A stretch of 64,000 bases of DNA from Lingula anatina (lineage: Eukaryota; Brachiopoda; Lingulata; Lingulida; Lingulidae): positions 31,272-95,271 of the forward strand of contig NW_019775761.1 in assembly GCF_001039355.2 (NCBI RefSeq), in the 5' to 3' direction. Below are positions 11,399-24,723 of the stretch, in pieces. A program made the translations under genes and the position numbers. The notes beneath the pieces were generated by a model that was not told the DNA's origin, searched no databases, and worked only from the letters and a program-made list of their open reading frames with translations. Within the stretch, counting starts at the first letter, position 1; each line of letters begins with the position of its first letter.

Positions 11399-11916
11399 GC
11401 ACACGAGGAGGAGCAGCATGAGGAGGAGGGTTATGAAGAAGAAAGGAGGAGGGCTATGAAGAGGACGAGGAGGAGGAGGACCATGTGATGGAGGAGCATG
11501 GGGAAAAAGAGGAGGAGGGGAGAAGGAAGACGAGGGGCATGAGGAGGAGCATGAAGAGCATGAGGAAAAGAGGGGGGAGGGGGAAGAGGAGGAGGAGGAG
11601 GAGGGCCATGAGCAGGCGGAGGAGGAGGATGAGCATGGGGAAGAAGGTCATGCGGAGGAAAGGGGGAGGACCATGAAGAGGAAGGGGGGGCATGTGGTGG
11701 AGGACCATGTGGAGGAGGGGGAGGAGCATGAGGAGGAGGAGGAACATGAGGAGGGGGAGGAGGGGCATGAGGATAAGAGGAGGAGGAGGAGGAGGAGGGG
11801 GAGAGCATGAGGATAAGATGAGGAGGGAGTGGGAGAAGATGAAGAGGAGTGGGAGTATGACCAGGAGGAAGAGAAGGAAGAGCATGAGTAGGATGAGCAT
11901 GAGAGGAGGGGGAAGA
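11399..11916 (+). repeat. Polypurine GGA/GAG-rich degenerate minisatellite (about 520 bp)
   Basis: The plus strand is almost all purine: repeated GAGGAGGAGG blocks interrupted by CATGAGG or CATGGGG. This mirrors as a leucine/proline/serine-rich series of open frames on the minus strand (for example 11454-11990, 178 codons). They arise from the base composition, exist in several frames at once and have no domain. Long purine/pyrimidine tracts can form triplex DNA. Confidence 0.9.
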
Positions 11917-13333
11917 TGTACGTTATCCGATTTATTTGCATTTATCATCAAGACAAAAAAGCAAACGTTTGATTGTCTACTTAAAGTCACCTTTTGGAAT
12001 AAAAAATAACTGTAACTTTGAAGTCAATTTAGCGCGTGTAGGCTTAATTATTTCACTGAAAATGTAGATTGTCGATAAAGAGGGTGGATTCTAGCCAGAA
12101 AATCTGAAACTCGGGGTGATTAGTGTATATACCTTGTAACATCACTACCCTATATGAACACGCCCCCCGTTATCATAAAAATCTTAACTTCTTCATTGAA
12201 TAGGATGTGTGCATGTGTCCATGTGAAGTTGGTAACAAAGAAGTTAACCAGCAAACTGACTTTAATTTTTGCGAAACTGGGGCAGGTAAACTTGTATTTC
12301 AATGGCAAGCCGTGTCTGAATTCTAACTGACTTAGCGTAAGTGACCCCGACTGAGAAACAAGTTAAATAGCGGACACCAATCAACACGAATTAGAGCGAG
12401 TGGTTATAACAGCTTCAAAATTTACATTTCGCTTTTTCAGGTTCTCTGCAAAGATCAGCAGAGAGAGGAGGAATATTCCACAGGTAGAACATTGATATTT
12501 TTTAGGCACGATTGTAAAAGTTCGGACATCTGGGGCACACATTTGGCCCACATGTTTAGGTTTCTTTCTATCATCTAATCATCTAGTGAGGCGAACGCAT
12601 AGGTATACTGTACGCCTTTGATAAAAAAGCCAAAGTTGTATCGTCTTTGTTTGCATGCATATCCTTCAAAGATAAAAATCCTCTCCGATTCAGATCTAAA
12701 AAAACCATAGAGCCCCTCAACTAAAAGTACCCAGTGTCGATATTCTTTTCTGAAACAGTGATCTATTAAAATAGGGGCTGGGAGGGTATTAACTATCGAT
12801 CACAAACACATATATAACTCCATCATCTGTCACAACAGCCAGACAGGGGGCAAAACTTCTCTTCTCTCCGCCATACATTTACGTCACCCAGCATCACACG
12901 CCAGAGGGATCAAGACTATGAATTATGACCAAAAGCTCTCGTCAAAAGCTTTCACAATTTTTAGTCGTGAGCACGAGTGTCAATGCTTTGAAATAAATAT
13001 AAGCGTACGTGCATTTGATCATCCACGCTTTACAAAATCAATGGATGCGAGGCAGGATACGTAATGGATTAAAAGCTATGTGACGAGCTTTGTAGGGAAA
13101 ATTAAAGTGTTCACGGCATATGATCAAAAACGCTGACAAAGTGTGGGTCTTCCTCCCCCCGGGTAATGAAAACGCACCGGGGAGAATATTTAGACTTTGA
13201 AGTAAAAGTACCAAGCACAGCATTCAAACTCTACTATGCAACTGATAGATGAAATGTTCTAGTTTAAAAACCAAGAAGTATGCTAAACGTTGAGAGAGAG
13301 AGAGCGAACGCTGTATGTACATGTACTTTCCCC

Positions 13334-13334
<1 letters not shown>
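11917..13334. other. Non-coding stretch, no gene recognised
   Basis: No open frame with a motif and no repeat family seen. Confidence 0.5.
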
Positions 13335-13388
<54 letters not shown>

Positions 13389-13400
13389 TTTATTATTATT
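13335..13400. repeat. (ATT)n microsatellite
   Basis: About 22 ATT units with two interruptions. Trinucleotide ATT tails mark the 3' ends of SINEs elsewhere in this window (44641, 38497), but no SINE body is evident here. Confidence 0.95.
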
Positions 13401-16400
13401 TGATGAAGAGCTAGCTCACTGCTTTACAGACCCTTAGTCTCTCAGCATCTGCAATAACGATTTTTTTCTTTTTATTGCTCCGAAGTATTTCCTTTGGAAA
13501 AAGTCACGAATGCGCATGCAACTTCTATTTTAGTGTTTCTCTGTTGCATTTTTTTCTGTACAATACTGAGTGTCAATTAGGTATTGTTCAAAGTTTATCC
13601 GTATAAAGCGCACGGAGTAAGCCAGTTATAGGTTCTTGGCAATATATTTTGGTCTTAATTACAGACATTTTTGTGACACCGCAAAATGGAAAACAAATGA
13701 GCGGAGACAGTTTTCTCTCTAAGTCTACGTTTGGTTCATCAAATGGCCATTCCTGCGGTTATTTATAATGTTTTGATGATATCATCGTGATTCTTCTGAG
13801 AAAATGGGGGTTACCGTTCGGTCGTGCGGAGTGATACTACTGTTTGAGCGAACTCGTTTGAGCGAAAAGTCTCATCAGTTAATCTAAATGTTTATTTCTT
13901 CATTTTGGACAGTGTTAAAATACACTTTTCAACCTTAATACAAGTACACAGTTTTTGTGATTAGCTTAGAAGAATTCGCTAGGTTGTCTATAAGGAAATT
14001 ATCTGAAACATCTGACGCCAAAAATTATCATCGTTTTGATGACAAACGAGCCGAAAATTAAACCGTAAGGTCTATAAGCTATCAGGAAAAAAGTTTATGA
14101 AAATCGTTAAAGAGTGGACACATTGGTTATTGGAAGCGGTTATCATCTCATGGTCAAGGCGAGAGCGACGGAAGTCTAGATGCAGTTAGTCGATCTTTTT
14201 CCCCAAAACCTGGTCTTTTTGGCAGAGGTCGTTGCTGGGAGACTTTGATTATATTACTTCTAATTCTTCTCTATTTTCAAGGTAAACGACAGATAATAAG
14301 AAAATGTCGAATATAATCCTTTCCTAAATAAAGATTTCTACATTGTATAACCGTGTTGACTTCTTTTATTGAGAGAAGGCAGTAATTTCTTTGACCAACC
14401 CTCTGTATAGAAATAACAACGAAACTATGGAAACATACCATTAAATAATCCACATGGTTGTCACGTAACAAGTCAGATGACAGGTGATATACAGGATTGT
14501 TGAATAAAATGGGCGGAGGGCGGGGCACAGAGGGTTTAGATTGACAGCCCTTGTTTTAGAAATCGAAATTGCATCGCCTGCTTATATATACAACCCTCAC
14601 TATAATCTTACATGCTGTCTGTTTGCTGCGATGAAAATACATAGGTGAATTAACTATATCAGTTCACATGCTATTGGAACTTAGTCAATCTAATTTATGT
14701 ATTCTGTATAGACAAACAGCATGTCCACAACATAGAAAGAACAGACACTGGTATAGTATATATGCACAGTTTTATAGAGGATAACGGTAACTTTGATTGC
14801 AAAAAATCAATAATGCAAAAATATATATTTAAAAAGATAATACTGCAGAGAAACTCGAATACAGGTTATCAGACCAATACAGATTAACGAAATAACAAAT
14901 AAATTTTGTGGGAAAAAAACGTAACTATTGAAAACCTGTCTACAAAAATTTGCCCTTCAACATTGAAAGTCTATGCGGAGAGTATGCAAATCAACGTATT
15001 TCCTCGACACACTCGATATATGCGTCTCACACAATTTACCAACGACAGAAATCTCGACAGTCAATTTCCGAAATTCATTTTGGGATGTGGTTTAGGGAAG
15101 TTGCTTAAATATCAAACTGAAATCACACTGCATTAGACGACGTTAGCAGACGACCATAATGCATGGATCGCATGGCGGCGGCGGTTTCTTTGTTGATGAT
15201 ATGGCAGAGATGAATAGAGATGGGCCGCTAGACATTTTGAAAATCTGGCAAATGACAATGCTTTGAAGACATATAAGTGGTTTAGGATTTCCGCACAACG
15301 TCACGGGTCAATGATCGAAGTTTACCTTTTAGAAGTACCTAAAGCACCACATGTGCTGCGGGCAAAGATGAGTTGAACGAGATTGAAATTGAGAGTTTTC
15401 ACTTTCTCAACACTTTCGGACAAATATGAATGTCACACTTTCCATCCGCAAAAATGTATTCCTTGATGAGTGATGGTCGAATTTATGTATTTAGCTCCAT
15501 CTAATCTCTCAAGATCACGTGATTATCAGTTAAAAAAACAGCCAAATAAACCTTTTAGAGCAGATGTACTGAGTAATCAATGAAAACACCATACAAAACT
15601 TCACCAACTCATGCAGTGACACAATCAATGCACCCGAACTGATGCTGCAACTAAAGGGAAATGACGCCAGATTTATCCTTTTCGGGTTTTTGCCATTCAC
15701 AGGGACGAACAATGGCCCATTTTTTCACAAATGGCTTCTAAAGATATGATCAGACGACCCTAAACGTTTGCTATACCGTGGAGCGTGGGAGGCTCACTGA
15801 CTGTTGTTATTAGATCAAAACCTCTGTAACCCGATTTATCTCTTCCACTGCTCGATATTACAAAAACTGAGTGCCTTTTTATCAAAGATCTTCCAAATGA
15901 AATCTTCTTCTAAAGCCCCCAGCGGATCAAACGGATTGAGTCTATTTTGGTGTATCGCTGGTTGCATTAGAAGGAGATACTACGCTGTTTTGTGTGTTCC
16001 AATTAAGCATTTCAAACGGCATGAAATAAAACCTCATTGTCTCTTTTGAGGTACGACTCCTAGAAAATGCCACAGCAAATGCCGAATGATTTAATGAATA
16101 AATTACACAATATTGCATGTTCCGATTGAAAAGGGCTATTGCAAAAATAAAAGTCTCTCCCCTGTATAGCTTCTGAATCGAATCCACAAACCATCGCCAA
16201 ACCTTGGATTGCCGTAGTATTATGTTCTTATGTGGAATGTTTTTCAAATCGTATACGTTATAATTCGAATCTTATAATTATAATAACTCATAGAGATAAC
16301 TTGCGAAGATATGACGTACGAAAAGGAAGAGTTGATGTAACAACAAGTGTAATCATCTCAAATGTCATCGGAAATGAAACTGAAATGTTGACATTCAATT

Positions 16401-17884
16401 AACGTCGTAAACAACATCAACACTAAACAGACTATTCGCATGCTGGTGACAAAATGTCATCATTTTGTTTATTCCAAACATAACAATGTAATGTTGCTCT
16501 TTTAATTATGTGTAGCATTTGGCTTCGCATAATAATTAAATCACGCATATTGGAGATACGAGGTCTTCATAAGGGATGATGGAGTTGAGTACAACTTCTA
16601 AAGACACAAATTCCCAAATTCTCGGTCTAAAAATTAAGACCGACTTTCGAGGAAGTACGATGATTTTAAACTTAGTTCAGGAAGTAATTGTCGGCAAAAA
16701 GGTTTGTCCAATCACATGTAGAAAATCGGATGTCTTTTTTACAATCCGCCGGCGAGCCTCGACGCCAATAATTACAGCACACTAAGTGGCGTGTTTTGAT
16801 CTTCTGTTGAAATTGGCTGATTTCGATTTCTCGTGCAAGATAAATTGTTTTGTAGGACTTTATCAGCAGCGCCTGGTAAACTGCTGTAATTGAGTGGGGG
16901 TCTCTTTACACTAGGATGTAATCCTGGACTGGTTTCGGTCTAAATGACACGGCGACAGACGGTGCTATTGGTCCCTAGTGTCTGCGGTCGGTTGGACTTT
17001 GATGTGTACTTTGCTCTGTGCGTCTTAAAATTCGCTGGTGTAGGCCTGTGCAACACGGGCTTGCGAACGCGCGGATATCGAACGAATATTTTTCCGAACT
17101 CACGGTCTTCTAAGTCGGGGCTTTGGTAATATTTGATGCGTGCACTAAACATCAAATTCAAACATCAGTAGTAATGATATTTTTCTTTACCTTTTTTGAG
17201 AATGGGCCGTAATTTGTATCCAGGCAATCGCAAGGCCGGTGTAACGAAGACTTTTAGAGCGGATAAACAGAAATGGTGTGTATGTAAAAGGCTCATGCGA
17301 TCTGTTTCTTACCATGCGGAGGCCCCTTTTTAGAGCGATAGAAAAAAAGAAAAAATAATGTCAGTTTACATTATTTGTTATGACAAGCTAAATACGCTAT
17401 TTTGATAACAGTAGGTTTTGCGTACAACATGAAGCATGCCGATAAGTTAGAATAGAAAACCAAATTTCAAATAACGTCGTAGAGAAACATGGACTAACAT
17501 AAGTGCTACTGCACCGCACTCAGAGCTTATGACAAATGAGATAACAGACGTCTAGCTTGAAATATATATAATACCCTATAGGTATAAACGCCCCCAATAC
17601 AGTATAACAAACGATAACAGCCCTCGGATCCTTTGATTCCATTACCATTCTTATCTGTATACAACACACATGTACAGTACATATTGCCCTATAACATGAC
17701 CTACATACACTATAATAAGATGACCAATTTCTTCAATTATCCAGAGGAGCTGAACATACATCATTTAGCCTGATAGTGGTCACTATAGATACTGGACAAT
17801 GGTCATTGATATGATGTCAGTATTATGTATATATGTTTATAAATTCTGTGTGGTCTTCCTGGCGATGACATCTGCTAAGCTCTA
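13401..17884. other. Non-coding stretch, no gene recognised
   Basis: About 4.5 kb without a supported gene, RNA or dispersed repeat. Open frames of 60-101 codons (for example 15942-16247 minus, 16944-17129) are mutually overlapping on both strands and carry no recognised motif. Confidence 0.45.
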
Positions 17885-18121
17885 AGGCCCCATTCCCATG
17901 GACACTATCGGTCTACGTAGATCGACCCAATTTTGCGGGGACTCTTGCTGAGTGCAGTCAGCTTAACTTATTAACACGAATAAAGAAAAGCTGGTTATTT
18001 AGCGAGTAGGTTGGAAACAAGAGGAGGCGCGTCCCGCAGTTTAGCTGATTGCACTTAGCAAGAGTCCCCACAGAATTGGGTCGATTTACGTTGACCGATG
18101 AAGTCTATGGGAATGGGGCCT
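17885..18121 (+). mobile_element. MITE family C (subfamily of B), about 237 bp
   Basis: Perfect terminal repeats AGGCCCCATTCCCAT and ATGGGAATGGGGCCT. The complementarity extends inward in broken form through GATCGACCCAAT and CTCTTGCTGAGTGCAGTCAGC, answered by GATTGCACTTAGCAAGAGTC. TA precedes the left end (17883-17884). The right flank is CA, so the target duplication, if TA, has decayed on one side. Confidence 0.85.
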
Positions 18122-19843
18122 CATGTTTTCACATGACTGGTGGCTGAACCGAACTTGGAGATCTGGTGATTTAGAATATTTATAAACCAGCATTATGTTA
18201 CGAGCTGTAATGTCTCTCCAACATGACACTAACTTAATTTCAAATCCTCAAAGATCTAGCCATAAATCACCTAAAACAAGGAGGCAATGTTTCCATCTAG
18301 CAACGTTCGGAGATTAAGCACACATGGTGGTAAAACGCAGTTGGGTGACACTAACAAAACCTTTTCATTAACTAATAGTTATAATAGTGTATTCTTCAAT
18401 AGATTATTTATCTCTAAATGTCGGAAAGGTGTGGCCATATTCTGGTAAATTGGCATTTCGCAAGTTTGTGATATATAAGATAACTTGATATATACAGGTG
18501 TGGATCACCATTTATTAAATATGGAATCCAGAATTTTTTGACGTATGTCTGAACAGTAAGTTACCATATCATGAACATCAGTAACAGCATACAAGACAGA
18601 TTAGAAACCCGACGAAGTGATACACTAAGATATAATATGAACCACAACCCCCTAAAACCGTCACATCGGTTCTAGACACATATGCATATATAAGAGTTAA
18701 TACCATAATTATGTTTTTCAAATTAAACAATGTGGTCTTCTGTTTGTGGGACCAACCAGATGAAAACCTAAAATCCAGAGTTATCCGCGTATTTGACGCC
18801 ACTTGTACCTGAAAAGCGCATTCTTTCTTGTGGCAGAAGACAGTTTTAGCTAAGCACAACGACTCGCTCATGTCATCGATATGCTACAGATAATAGACGC
18901 TCACTTTACAATCGCTTGAAGAGCCACGCTTTCTTTTGCCTTTGTTCATCTGGTTTTGCAACTTCTGTCATTTTGCGTCCTGCGTCATTGTTCATGAGGA
19001 CACTGGCCTTTCGTTGCTATATTTATCGGATACCCTTGCAAACTATCCAGGTTTCGTTTTACCAAGACTTAGCTTATGCTCATTTAGCCAATTCCACTTC
19101 AAGGAAAGAATGCGGGTTGAAGATTTTATCTTAAATGAAAGGTCTTGGTTTTTTATTCGTCTTGCATTCATTTAATGTATCTTCAAAACATCTAATTATG
19201 CTTTTAACAAAGATCCAATTTCCTCGTGTGGCGAAATATTGGGGTTCTTGGGGCAAAACATCATTTTTCGGTTTCCTGATTTTCTTGGGCACCAGGATAG
19301 CTATAAACATGCTTTTGATGGTTGATAACACTTGTACAAAGTACCCCAAAAGATTTTTCTTTACAGACTTACTGTTTACATACACACATCTTACAGTTGC
19401 ACCCTAGCAAGAACACTGTTACAGCACTCTCGTGAATCCTGTTAGCCAGGAAATTAACTATTTTACTTATTTAACTTATTTTTTAAAACAAGGGCCAGGT
19501 CTACCAAACTCAGGGACGACGAAAACATGTATTTTCATGCGCATGCATCAGGCTAAGTATTAAACGGCGCAGAAATCGGCCATTTTGTTGAAATGTGTGT
19601 CTTCCTGGAATGCAGGGAATGTCAAATGTCTAATTCTGTTTTCGAAACATTGGTGTTAAATAACTGCAGTGTTAAGTTGCTTCTGTGACTCCCACAAACG
19701 CTGACGCCTCACAAAATACATAGTTAGCTAACGTGATACTGAAAACAATTACCTCACACTTACACCCACATTGTAATACTTAGGGTAATCAAATTCTGGA
19801 TATTTTACTTTTTCGGAAGCCAACAGTTCCTGTGATCAGAAAA
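18122..19843. other. Non-coding stretch, no gene recognised
   Basis: Several 70-97-codon open frames overlap on both strands between 18578 and 19407. None has a recognisable domain or supporting splice signals. Confidence 0.45.
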
Positions 19844-19934
19844 ACACACATACATACATACATACATACATACATACGCGCACACACACACACGCACACA
19901 CACACAAAGCGTGTACCTACATACACACATGTTG

Positions 19935-19990
<56 letters not shown>
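19844..19990. repeat. Compound microsatellite: (CATA)n, (CA)n, (TA)n, (GA)n
   Basis: Tandem CATA to about 19876, CA-rich repeats to about 19906, TA repeats at 19935-19956 and GA repeats to 19990. The overlapping minus-strand open frame (19789-20112) is low-complexity and rejected. Confidence 0.95.
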
Positions 19991-19992
<2 letters not shown>

Positions 19993-20092
19993 AGGGTAGA
20001 GTAGATTAGGGGTATGGTCCTTAGTGTTGTACCTACCTAATAAACAGATATAACAGCTTGTAAACGCATATTTAAGAGAAGTAGTGACGAAT

Positions 20093-20371
20093 GGGCCCAG
20101 TTTCATCAACAATGGATAGCGCTATCCTACGGATATCACTATCTTTTGATAGAATTGTTATCCTCCGGAAAGTTATCCTGATGATAGCAGCCTTTTTTAA
20201 CCACTGTAAAGCAATATAAGAGTCAAAAATAAGTATAAAGTGTTTATTTAAACATTATTTACCCACAGGATAAGTGTCCAAAGGATAACAATTTTATCCA
20301 AAGGATAGTGTTATCCAGAGAATAGTGTTATCCAGAGGATAGGGCTATCCAATGTTGATGAAACTGGGCCC
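20093..20371. mobile_element. MITE family D with GGGCCCAGTTTCATCAAC ends (about 279 bp)
   Basis: The left end GGGCCCAGTTTCATCAACAA is answered by GTTGATGAAACTGGGCCC at the right. Between them is an array of short inverted and direct GGATA/TATCC motifs, densest at 20275-20352. A GAA trinucleotide next to each end (allowing one extra T) might be a target duplication, but this is weak. There is no coding capacity. It is a non-autonomous foldback or MITE element. Confidence 0.85.
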
Positions 20372-21164
20372 TGAAGGCGTTAACAGTCGCAGATTGTTTC
20401 ATTTTGTGTTCTGTCGCCTTAAAGGCATTTGAATTTTCTTGGATCTTTTTTTTTTTTCGATTGTGGTCACCTTTTGTCATTATATCCACGCCAGCGGTTA
20501 ACTTTGAATGGGATATCTGAGCTTTGATTCATAATTCGGTTCTTTATATACAAGGTGCACTTAACTCCTTACAAAAGTACTTTTTTCAGAATTTGGTTTT
20601 CAACTAAAAAAAACGAACGAATGCCAAATGATTCACCACGACTGTTGTCTTTCTTAGAAAAAGACGTCAAAACTATCTTTCTTAAACCTCCATCTACTTT
20701 ATTTTTGTTTGTCTCAATGTCAGTGTCATTGTTGACATTTATTGCTATCATTTTACTGTATTGACATCACGACTCACGGCCCCCATGCTCACGTTAAAAT
20801 CATCGAAAATTGAGCTACACAAGACTTGTGGTTAAGAAATGAACGTTATTTTCCACACGAAAATGAAGCAAGGCAAAAAGTCGGGCTTATTTCACACCAC
20901 TGTCTAATTCGTTACAAAAACTTTGTCTATTTTCAGATAGCTCGGAGGCGTTTCTTGAGATTTCCTGCTTCAGTTTACAGACTTTAAGAGACCGCTCTTT
21001 ATGTTCTTGTCGTGTAAATGGTGATTTACAAATTTCTCGACATTTAAAACGCATATAAACATCTACCAAGGTGGACGACAACGCCCTCTTGACGGCCACG
21101 AGGAATAAACGAACGGTTACTTGTGGTGCTTTCAAACCTTGTGTGAGAGATAGCCGAAGTCTGT
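20372..21164. other. Non-coding stretch; one weak hydrophobic-tail frame
   Basis: The frame ending at 20764 finishes in a hydrophobic segment of about 20 residues and lies just after a pyrimidine-rich TTTTTTCAG at 20581-20589. I do not call it a gene; see the separate finding. Confidence 0.4.
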
Positions 21165-21325
21165 GGTATGATAGGAATGATAGTCCTGGGAATGGAAGTC
21201 CGGGGTCCCATATGATAAGTACAGGTTAGGGTAGTTGGAGTGTTGGGATTAGTATACGGGGCGAAAATCACTTGTACAAAATAATGGGAAACGTACATGT
21301 GTACTATGAATACCAATCCTGTCAT
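21165..21325 (+). mobile_element. MITE family A, copy 3 (degenerate)
   Basis: Contains the family core CCCATATGATAAGTACAGG and GTTGGAGTGTTGGGATTAG. The ends have decayed: ATAGGAATGATAGTC at the left and ACCAATCCTGTCAT at the right. It is the most diverged of the six A copies. Confidence 0.75.
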
Positions 21326-24300
21326 CCTGCCGGGGCAACGGGACCTTTTAAAAGTGTAAAAAGTACTCTATGCGGGATTTCTCTGCCAGAATTTATTTCC
21401 ATCGACAAAAAACATTTTCCTACCCATGAATCATTGCTCGACCCATCACTGGACTTGGATCCCATGTTTTGTTCAATTTTAACATAATGATTTACATGCA
21501 GTTCTGAATGACGAGTCAGTCATTGAAAACGACTCGTCTTCTTTTACATTTCAAAAGGAATCATCGACGCCAGGTACTTCTATTTTAGGGGTCATATGGT
21601 TTTAAAGTTCTGAATTGGGGCAGACAAGTTCTTTTTATTTGTAGGATATGTAGATATAGAAATAGAAAATATGGCTCTGGGTAATTATCAAACGCGTGCA
21701 GTACACTTTTAAGTGTTTGTTTTCTTTTTCATCCCACCTCACGATGTGGAATTCCGACTATAAGTTATTCAACCAGTTTATATCATAGCCCAATGCAAAC
21801 AAGGGGATTGTTAAGTCATGTCTGGCGGGTTCAAATAGTCTAATATCACATTGATCCTGAATTACGAACGAATTACGGAATATAAAAAATGTGTTCAAAG
21901 GCCCACGACCCACTACTGTAGTATGTTTATTTTACAAAACCTGCAAACATATCTAGTAGTGGTTGGCGCAAGATATTTAAATGTTCCCCTAGTACCATTG
22001 AAATATTCGGCTCAAACTTCAAATGAAAGCAGTGTACTATTTCAATTTTGATTTCGTCCACATATTTTCAATTGTTAAAGACTATATTTTGAGTATTCAT
22101 ATCATTATATGTATACACAAATATGACGAGCACAGCGCACGTGGCGTTCTTAACCTTAACCACTGAGTATTTCAAGGTATTAAGCCGTGAATTTGCGAAA
22201 CATCCTCGAATGTAAACAAAATACTTAAAGATGGTAAAAAGAAGTTGTTAGCGTAAAAGTTGAGACGTGTGTACATATACCTGCTCTTCATCTGCAGTCC
22301 TGAGTTTACTAACAAAACAAAACCGCCAGACATCCTCCGTAAGCCGGTAGTCAGTATGTATTTATAATGTAAACATTGCTCAATGTTTGAACTTTTTACG
22401 TGCTAGATTCACGCACAGTGAATACTGGGCGATATAAAATATCAACGTCTGCACCGCGCTTTTAGCGTGACATGCGACTTGTTCTTTAAAAAGTCTGTTA
22501 CTGCGTAGTCAAGATGCACGTGTCACGTGTCAAGAATGCTGTCGTCCCCACGTGTTCTGTATCTGCGCGAGGTAGAGGAGTCGATCTCCAAATCCTCAAC
22601 GCCTTACGTAAAACGACTGTGCTTCCAAGAGGCCTAACTGACAATTCCTCCTCGAGATTTTTTTTCTCAGAGAATCAACTCATTCTCGCAAGCTATTACC
22701 CTGAGTTTGAGAAGACACTGGGACATTCAGAACATTCTGGACTAACTAGTCCGCGGGTCAAATATGGCGACCCACTAAAAAGCTTCCCGTCTAATCCGCT
22801 AATAGACACTGGATATAAAGATTCCCCGGACTTGTTAGTGCACTGTTCTGAATGCGACCTCAGAAGTTTCCAGAACTGACCCAGACATACCGCTTTTAGA
22901 GAGATGAGTTTTCAGAGTCCTACGAAATATTGGTATGATGGAGCAAATTTTCCGTCCACGAAACTAGAAATTAAACAGATTGATTCACACGTGGAGTTTC
23001 ACTGCAGACAGAATTCATTGATTGCAGCGTGTTCCATCGAGTATTTCCCTCTCTCAGTGCATTGAATAAGCGTACATCTTTATAGACCACGACATGATTA
23101 TGTTGTTCTTGTTGTTGTTGTTGAAGTTGCAATGCAAAACAATACTACATTTTGAATATCGAAAAAATATAATTTTGCGAATATAACCGCAAGCAAATGC
23201 GTCACACATGTACAGTACAATCAGCCGTGAATGACAGTGTTGATCGGAAAACAGGCTTCAATAACTACACCTATATAGAGCCTAGGGAAGCTATACAAAA
23301 TGCCAAAAAATCGATTAAATAAAACAAACAAAAGGACAATCATTTTTGTAAAGTGATCTTTCTGTATACGCCATTTTGCATTGTTCAACAGTGAAACAGA
23401 ACCGTGTTCCAAAGAACCATCTGAAAGCTTTTCAAAGCCAAACTTGAGTACAGTTTTCTAGCTCCACGTCACACTTAATTTTCCGTGGTGTGCTTGTCGT
23501 ATTTGTCGGCTAATGATTTCTTCACTCGACAACGCCAACGCTTAAAGTTTACTTAATCCCGATGTGCGTCCTTGCGTAACATTGCTTAAAAGCACTTGAG
23601 CATAGAAAGAAGCGGAAGCAATAGCTTCGCATTTGGATTTGTCCGCAAGAGGTGGTTTGCGTCAGGAATAGTTAGTTCATATTTTCCTTGTATGGATTCT
23701 CAATTAATAATGCTGAGCATTGTTTTGTTTACCATCTTAAATCCATTAAAGTCAACAACGGAGAAAGCTTCCCTGGCCCTTCTTTATTTCTGTAGCCTTT
23801 ATGTTGCCATTATGCGACCAACCTAATTCGACCAACTATGTTGTATAATGGCAGCAAATTGTTAAACCTTCATATTCACACATATTACAAGAGTGCACTC
23901 CGATTTACCGTAGCGAATGGTTCGAAGTGAACCCCAAAACTCAGGGCCACCACGTGCCGAGATGCAAAACAAAATAAATCAGTTTTCTTAACCGATTTCA
24001 CGCTTGACCTCTCCCCACAGACGCATCTCGAGCAGCGGTGTTTGCCAACTACCGATTTCTCTGGCTGGCTACACAAATGCACAGACAGACGCCGTGGCTA
24101 TATAATTCTATCAGGATTTGAGTCAAACACAGTCTTGTAAAGTAATTGGTATTGGAAATTCACGTTATACAATCCACAAAGTAAATGCAAATTGCGTTAT
24201 ATCATGGAGATATCAAAATATTACACGAAATGCTTTCTTGGTAACAAGCTTATGAAAAACGTTTTTTTTTTCACAGATTTTGCCAGACAGCATGCATTCA

Positions 24301-24723
24301 ACCCCTATGTCCTTCATGCATGGCGGCAAAGCATGGTCAATCCTTTGGGATATATAACTAACTAACAGCCCCGTCAAACCCACCCATCCCATCACAGAAA
24401 GCACGAGTATAAACGCCATGAACTCTACGTCATTCAAGACATTGCCACACCGCGCAATGTGGTTGTTCCAAAACACACTAAAAGTTTATAATAATAAACT
24501 GATATCACTTCAAACATGAAAGTTATTTCTAAATGTTAGACATGATGTTTCGAGGTAGGTTCCTTAGAACTGATGGGCTCCCTTTTAGAGCACGCAGTTT
24601 ATTCGAAATTTTAACTTTTATGCATGCAATTTTTTTTTAGCAATCAGCACCCCCGTACAGTACAATTAGTTCATACTTATGCTTCAAAACGTTAAGATCA
24701 CTTGACCAGTTTTTGCTCATACC
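21326..24723. other. Non-coding stretch; one 121-codon open frame of doubtful status
   Basis: The longest frame is 22514-22879 on the plus strand. It has no recognised domain, signal peptide, membrane segment or repeat. In 64 kb of sequence, one frame of this length is expected by chance often enough that I do not list it as a gene. A short (GTT)n run is at about 23103-23123. Nothing else is visible. Confidence 0.4.

Noticed and set aside
11454-11990. 178-codon leucine/serine/proline-rich open frame on the minus strand
   Set aside because: It is one of several simultaneous frames through a purine/pyrimidine-biased repeat. It has no domain and is fully explained by base composition.
22514-22879. 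121-codon open frame
   Set aside because: No recognisable domain, signal or splice context. Its length is within what chance can give in 64 kb, so it was not called a gene.
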